Below, in pieces: positions 31,143-33,343 of a stretch of 33,343 bases of DNA; positions within the stretch are counted from its first letter, which is position 1, and every line of letters starts with the position of its first letter. The position numbers and the translations under genes were made by a program. The notes under the pieces were generated by a model. The model was given only the letters and a program-made list of their open reading frames with translations. It was not told the DNA's origin and made no database searches. Location: IMG/VR virus record IMGVR_UViG_3300045921_000781, positions 1 through 33,343 of that record. One strand, given 5' to 3'. Source of the stretch: a virus.

Positions 31143-32264
31143 ATGAAATTTAAGATTAATAACGGCATCATTGAAAATTCTTCAAAATTTTCAGGAACAG
31201 ATGTTGGTGATATGTTTAAAAGTATTTCCTATGTAACAAATAGGAATTACAAGTTTAACACAATTAAGACTGGGTCTACCGAAACGCCTTCAGGTTCGTA
31301 TCCGGGGGGTACTTCTTTTGCCGGGGGAGTGCTATTGCCTGATGGTAAAGTATTTTGTGTACCTTATAGCTCAACCACGGCTAGAATTTATAATCCAGCA
31401 ACTGATACTTTAACTACTCCTTCTGGTACATATCCAGGATCTTTTGCTTTTGTTGGAGGAGTGTTATTACCAGATGGAAGAGTATTTTGTGTACCTAATA
31501 ACTCAACTACAGCTAGAATTTATAATTCAGTAACTGATACTTTAACTACTCCGAGTGGTACATATCCGGTATCTGAAGCTTTTCTTGGTGGAGTATTATT
31601 GCCTGATGGAAGAGTATTTTGTGCACCTTTAAACTCAACTACAGCCAGAATTTATAATCCAGCAACTGATACCTTAACTACACCAAGCGGGACATATCCG
31701 GGATCTGGTGCTTTTTCTGGAGGAGTATTGTTACCAGACGGAAGAGTATTTTGTGTTCCTCGCAACTCAACTACAGCCAGAATTTATAATCCAGCAACTG
31801 ATACCTTAACTACACCAAGTGGGACATATCCGGGATCTGGTGCTTTTTCTGGAGGAGTATTGTTGCCAGACGGAAGAGTATTTTGTGTTCCCCTTAGCTC
31901 AACCACGGCTAGAATTTATGATCCAGTAAATGATACCTTAACTACTCCTTCTGGTACATATCCGGGATCTCAGGCTTTTGGTAGCGGGGTATTATTGCCT
32001 GATGGTAGAGTGTTTTGTGTGCCTTATAACTCAACTACAGCTAGAATTTATAATCCTGTAACTGACACTTTAACTACTCCTTCAGGTACATATCCGGGAT
32101 CTCAGGCTTTTTCTGGAGGAGTATTGTTACCAGACGGAAGAGCATTCTGTGTACCTCTTGCCTCAACCACAGCTAGAATTTTGTCAGGCAGTTTTGATAA
32201 ATATACCAACCCTAACCAACTTCCTCTTCATATTTTGCTATCACCGTATTTAAACAAATTTTAA
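31143..32264 (+). CDS. seven-repeat kelch-like putative beta-propeller receptor-binding protein
   Basis: 373 residues: a 47-residue N-terminus, seven tandem 44-residue repeats (48-355) and an 18-residue tail. Consensus parts are TPSGTYPGSxAFxGGVLLPD, GRVFCVPxxSTTARIYNP, xTDTLT; the 'LPDGRVxxxP...ARIYNPxTDTLT' core resembles kelch and galactose-oxidase propeller repeats. Seven repeats equals the blade number of a closed seven-bladed propeller. Variation is concentrated at unit positions 10, 13, 28 and 29, plus 39-40. No signal peptide. Its place at the end of the fibre cluster suggests a receptor-binding tip, inferred from location and fold pattern. No SD close to ATG 31143, which is four bases after the previous stop. 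Confidence 0.8.
   Translation: MKFKINNGIIENSSKFSGTDVGDMFKSISYVTNRNYKFNTIKTGSTETPSGSYPGGTSFAGGVLLPDGKVFCVPYSSTTARIYNPATDTLTTPSGTYPGSFAFVGGVLLPDGRVFCVPNNSTTARIYNSVTDTLTTPSGTYPVSEAFLGGVLLPDGRVFCAPLNSTTARIYNPATDTLTTPSGTYPGSGAFSGGVLLPDGRVFCVPRNSTTARIYNPATDTLTTPSGTYPGSGAFSGGVLLPDGRVFCVPLSSTTARIYDPVNDTLTTPSGTYPGSQAFGSGVLLPDGRVFCVPYNSTTARIYNPVTDTLTTPSGTYPGSQAFSGGVLLPDGRAFCVPLASTTARILSGSFDKYTNPNQLPLHILLSPYLNKF
31284..32207 (+). repeat. seven tandem 132-base repeats coding kelch-like units
   Basis: Period 132 bases (44 codons). The protein framework is nearly constant while synonymous sites differ between units, except for some near-identical pairs (units 4 and 5, around 31680-31880). This shows both selection on protein and local homogenisation. 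Confidence 0.95.
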
Positions 32265-32277
32265 AAGGAGAAAAAAC

Positions 32278-32487
32278 ATGAAAACATTGAAAGTATTTAA
32301 TAATATAGCAGAAATCATAGATAACAATATTGTCGAATGTCGCCTTAGCAGGCAAGACGAAAAAAGCGAAGAGCTTGTTCAAGAAATGATTTCTTCTGGA
32401 GAATATAATGTTATAAACATAAACCAATCACCAGATTTGGCTAATGTTCCAGAAAATTTTGATTGGACGCAATCGTTAGAAAATTAA
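32278..32487 (+). CDS. 69-aa acidic protein between the two kelch-like genes
   Basis: Strong AAAGGAG SD at ATG 32278. Acidic, with MKTLKVFNNIAEIIDNNIVE at the start, a helix SRQDEKSEELVQEMISSG and a Trp near the end (ENFDWTQSLEN). No family known. Lying between two repeat genes, it may be a dedicated assembly partner or a tail-fibre chaperone; that is inferred only from place. Confidence 0.65.
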   Translation: MKTLKVFNNIAEIIDNNIVECRLSRQDEKSEELVQEMISSGEYNVININQSPDLANVPENFDWTQSLEN

Positions 32488-32509
32488 AATATAAGTAAAG
32501 GATATTGAC

Positions 32510-33343
32510 ATGTTGAAAATAGTAGGAAACCTTTTTCAAGGTTTAAGCTCTAAAACAAGTGAGCTAAGGCCTGATATTACTAAAATTTTGCGCACTGTTA
32601 CAAAAAGAAATAGGGATCACACTGGTCAATACTTTAACGCTCAAAATGCTTTTGTTGAAACTCCTGCTGGTACATATCCGGGATCTCTTGCTTTTGCTGG
32701 AGGGGTGTTGTTACCAGATGGAAGAGTATTTTGTGTACCTAATAGCTCAACTACAGCTAGAATTTATAATCCAGTAACTAATACTTTAACTACACCAAGT
32801 GGGACATATCCGGGATCTAATGCTTTGGAGGGCGGTGTATTGTTACCCGACGGAAGAGTGTTTTGTGTGCCTCGTAACTCAACCACAGCTAGAATTTATA
32901 ATCCAGTAACTAATACCTTAACTACACCAAGCGGTACGTATCCCGGATCTGATGCTTTTATTGGCGGTGTATTACTGCCTGATGGAAGAGTATTTTGTGT
33001 TCCCCTTAACTCAACCACAGCCAGAATTTATAATCCAGTAAATGATACCTTAACTACTCCTTCAGGTACATATCCGGGAACTGGCGCTTTTGTTGGAGGA
33101 GTGCTATTACCTGATGGTAGAGTGTTTTGTGTGCCTTATAACTCAACTACAGCTAGAATTTATAATCCTGTAACTGACACTTTAACTACTCCTTCTGGAA
33201 CATATCCGGGTTCTGGTGCTTTTGCTGGTGGGGTGTTGTTACCTGACGGAAGAGTATTTTGTGTACCTTATGCCTCAACTACAGCTAGAATTTATAATCC
33301 TGTAACCGATACTGTAACTACCCCTTCTGGTACATACCCGGGA
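32510..33343 (+). CDS. second kelch-like repeat protein (3' truncated by window edge)
   Basis: ATG 32510 with AAAGGA SD; the frame stays open to the last base (278 codons). The 50-residue N-terminus (MLKIVGNLFQGLSSKTSELR onward) is unlike that of its neighbour. Repeats start at residue 51; five complete 44-residue units and the beginning of a sixth are visible, with the same framework. An 86-base tract (33110-33195) is identical to 31998-32083 of the first gene, showing recent exchange or duplication. It is likely a second receptor-binding propeller with a different attachment end. Its full length is unknown. Confidence 0.8.
   Translation, partial: MLKIVGNLFQGLSSKTSELRPDITKILRTVTKRNRDHTGQYFNAQNAFVETPAGTYPGSLAFAGGVLLPDGRVFCVPNSSTTARIYNPVTNTLTTPSGTYPGSNALEGGVLLPDGRVFCVPRNSTTARIYNPVTNTLTTPSGTYPGSDAFIGGVLLPDGRVFCVPLNSTTARIYNPVNDTLTTPSGTYPGTGAFVGGVLLPDGRVFCVPYNSTTARIYNPVTDTLTTPSGTYPGSGAFAGGVLLPDGRVFCVPYASTTARIYNPVTDTVTTPSGTYPG
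32660..33343 (+). repeat. five-plus 132-base kelch-like repeats, continuing past the window
   Basis: Same unit as in 31284-32207. Five complete units span 32660-33319 and a sixth starts at 33320. Confidence 0.95.

Noticed and set aside
31284-33343. Regular repeats as a CRISPR array
   Set aside because: The period is 132 bases with no spacer/repeat alternation, the frame is open throughout and the repeats encode kelch-like units.
31143-33343. Diversity-generating retroelement acting on the variable blade positions
   Set aside because: No reverse transcriptase or template repeat is seen in the window, and changes are not limited to adenine positions.
1-33343. tRNA genes
   Set aside because: No cloverleaf with a T-loop GTTCRAN pattern and CCA-type end was found in the gaps, which are too short (mostly under 60 bases).

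Overview
This window looks like part of the genome of a tailed phage with a contractile tail (myovirus-type Caudoviricetes). It is AT-rich and densely coded, with genes mostly rightward and joined by 1-23 base overlaps (many ATGA or TAATG junctions). Baseplate genes (a gp25/LysM-type protein and a giant baseplate J-type protein) and several fibre genes are clear. No tRNA, rRNA, integrase, terminase, capsid gene or CRISPR array was seen. Two predicted lipoproteins with clean lipoboxes and strong Shine-Dalgarno (SD) sites fit a bacterial, probably Gram-negative, host. The host cannot be named from the sequence.

Layout. (1) 1-9906: an accessory and nucleotide-metabolism block. About 22 mostly small genes encode DNA-binding proteins, many single-TM or secreted peptides, a membrane-anchored PDZ protein, a dCMP deaminase, a zinc-finger/HExxH protein, a metallophosphoesterase, a dNMP kinase, a CYTH-HNH fusion and a MazG-type pyrophosphohydrolase. 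A near-consensus sigma70 promoter lies at 3957-3986. (2) 9917-22688: virion and baseplate genes: a 439-aa presumed structural protein, an 877-aa LysM + gp25-like protein, a 1967-aa baseplate J-like protein, a 534-aa baseplate/tail protein and a 140-aa tube-like protein. (3) 23695-33343: fibre and host-recognition genes, ending in two adjacent genes built from 44-aa kelch-like repeats (seven in the first, at least five in the second, which runs off the window).

The rightward structural operon is interrupted twice by leftward gene pairs, 11229-12039 and 22672-23604. Each overlaps the 3' end of the upstream structural gene and has a divergent control region upstream. The first encodes a lipoprotein zinc metallopeptidase. 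They look like morons (accessory cassettes with their own promoters). Both divergent regions, plus one more gap at 2880-2908, carry the 8-mer TGGTATAT, a candidate phage extended -10 promoter or operator.

Most worth follow-up: the CYTH-zinc finger-HNH fusion; the twin kelch-like repeat genes, whose variation is confined to a few positions and which share an 86-base identical tract; the paired TGGTATAT control regions with the two moron cassettes; and the domain-inflated baseplate J protein whose modules recur in its neighbour. All calls are from reading the sequence; no database search was run.
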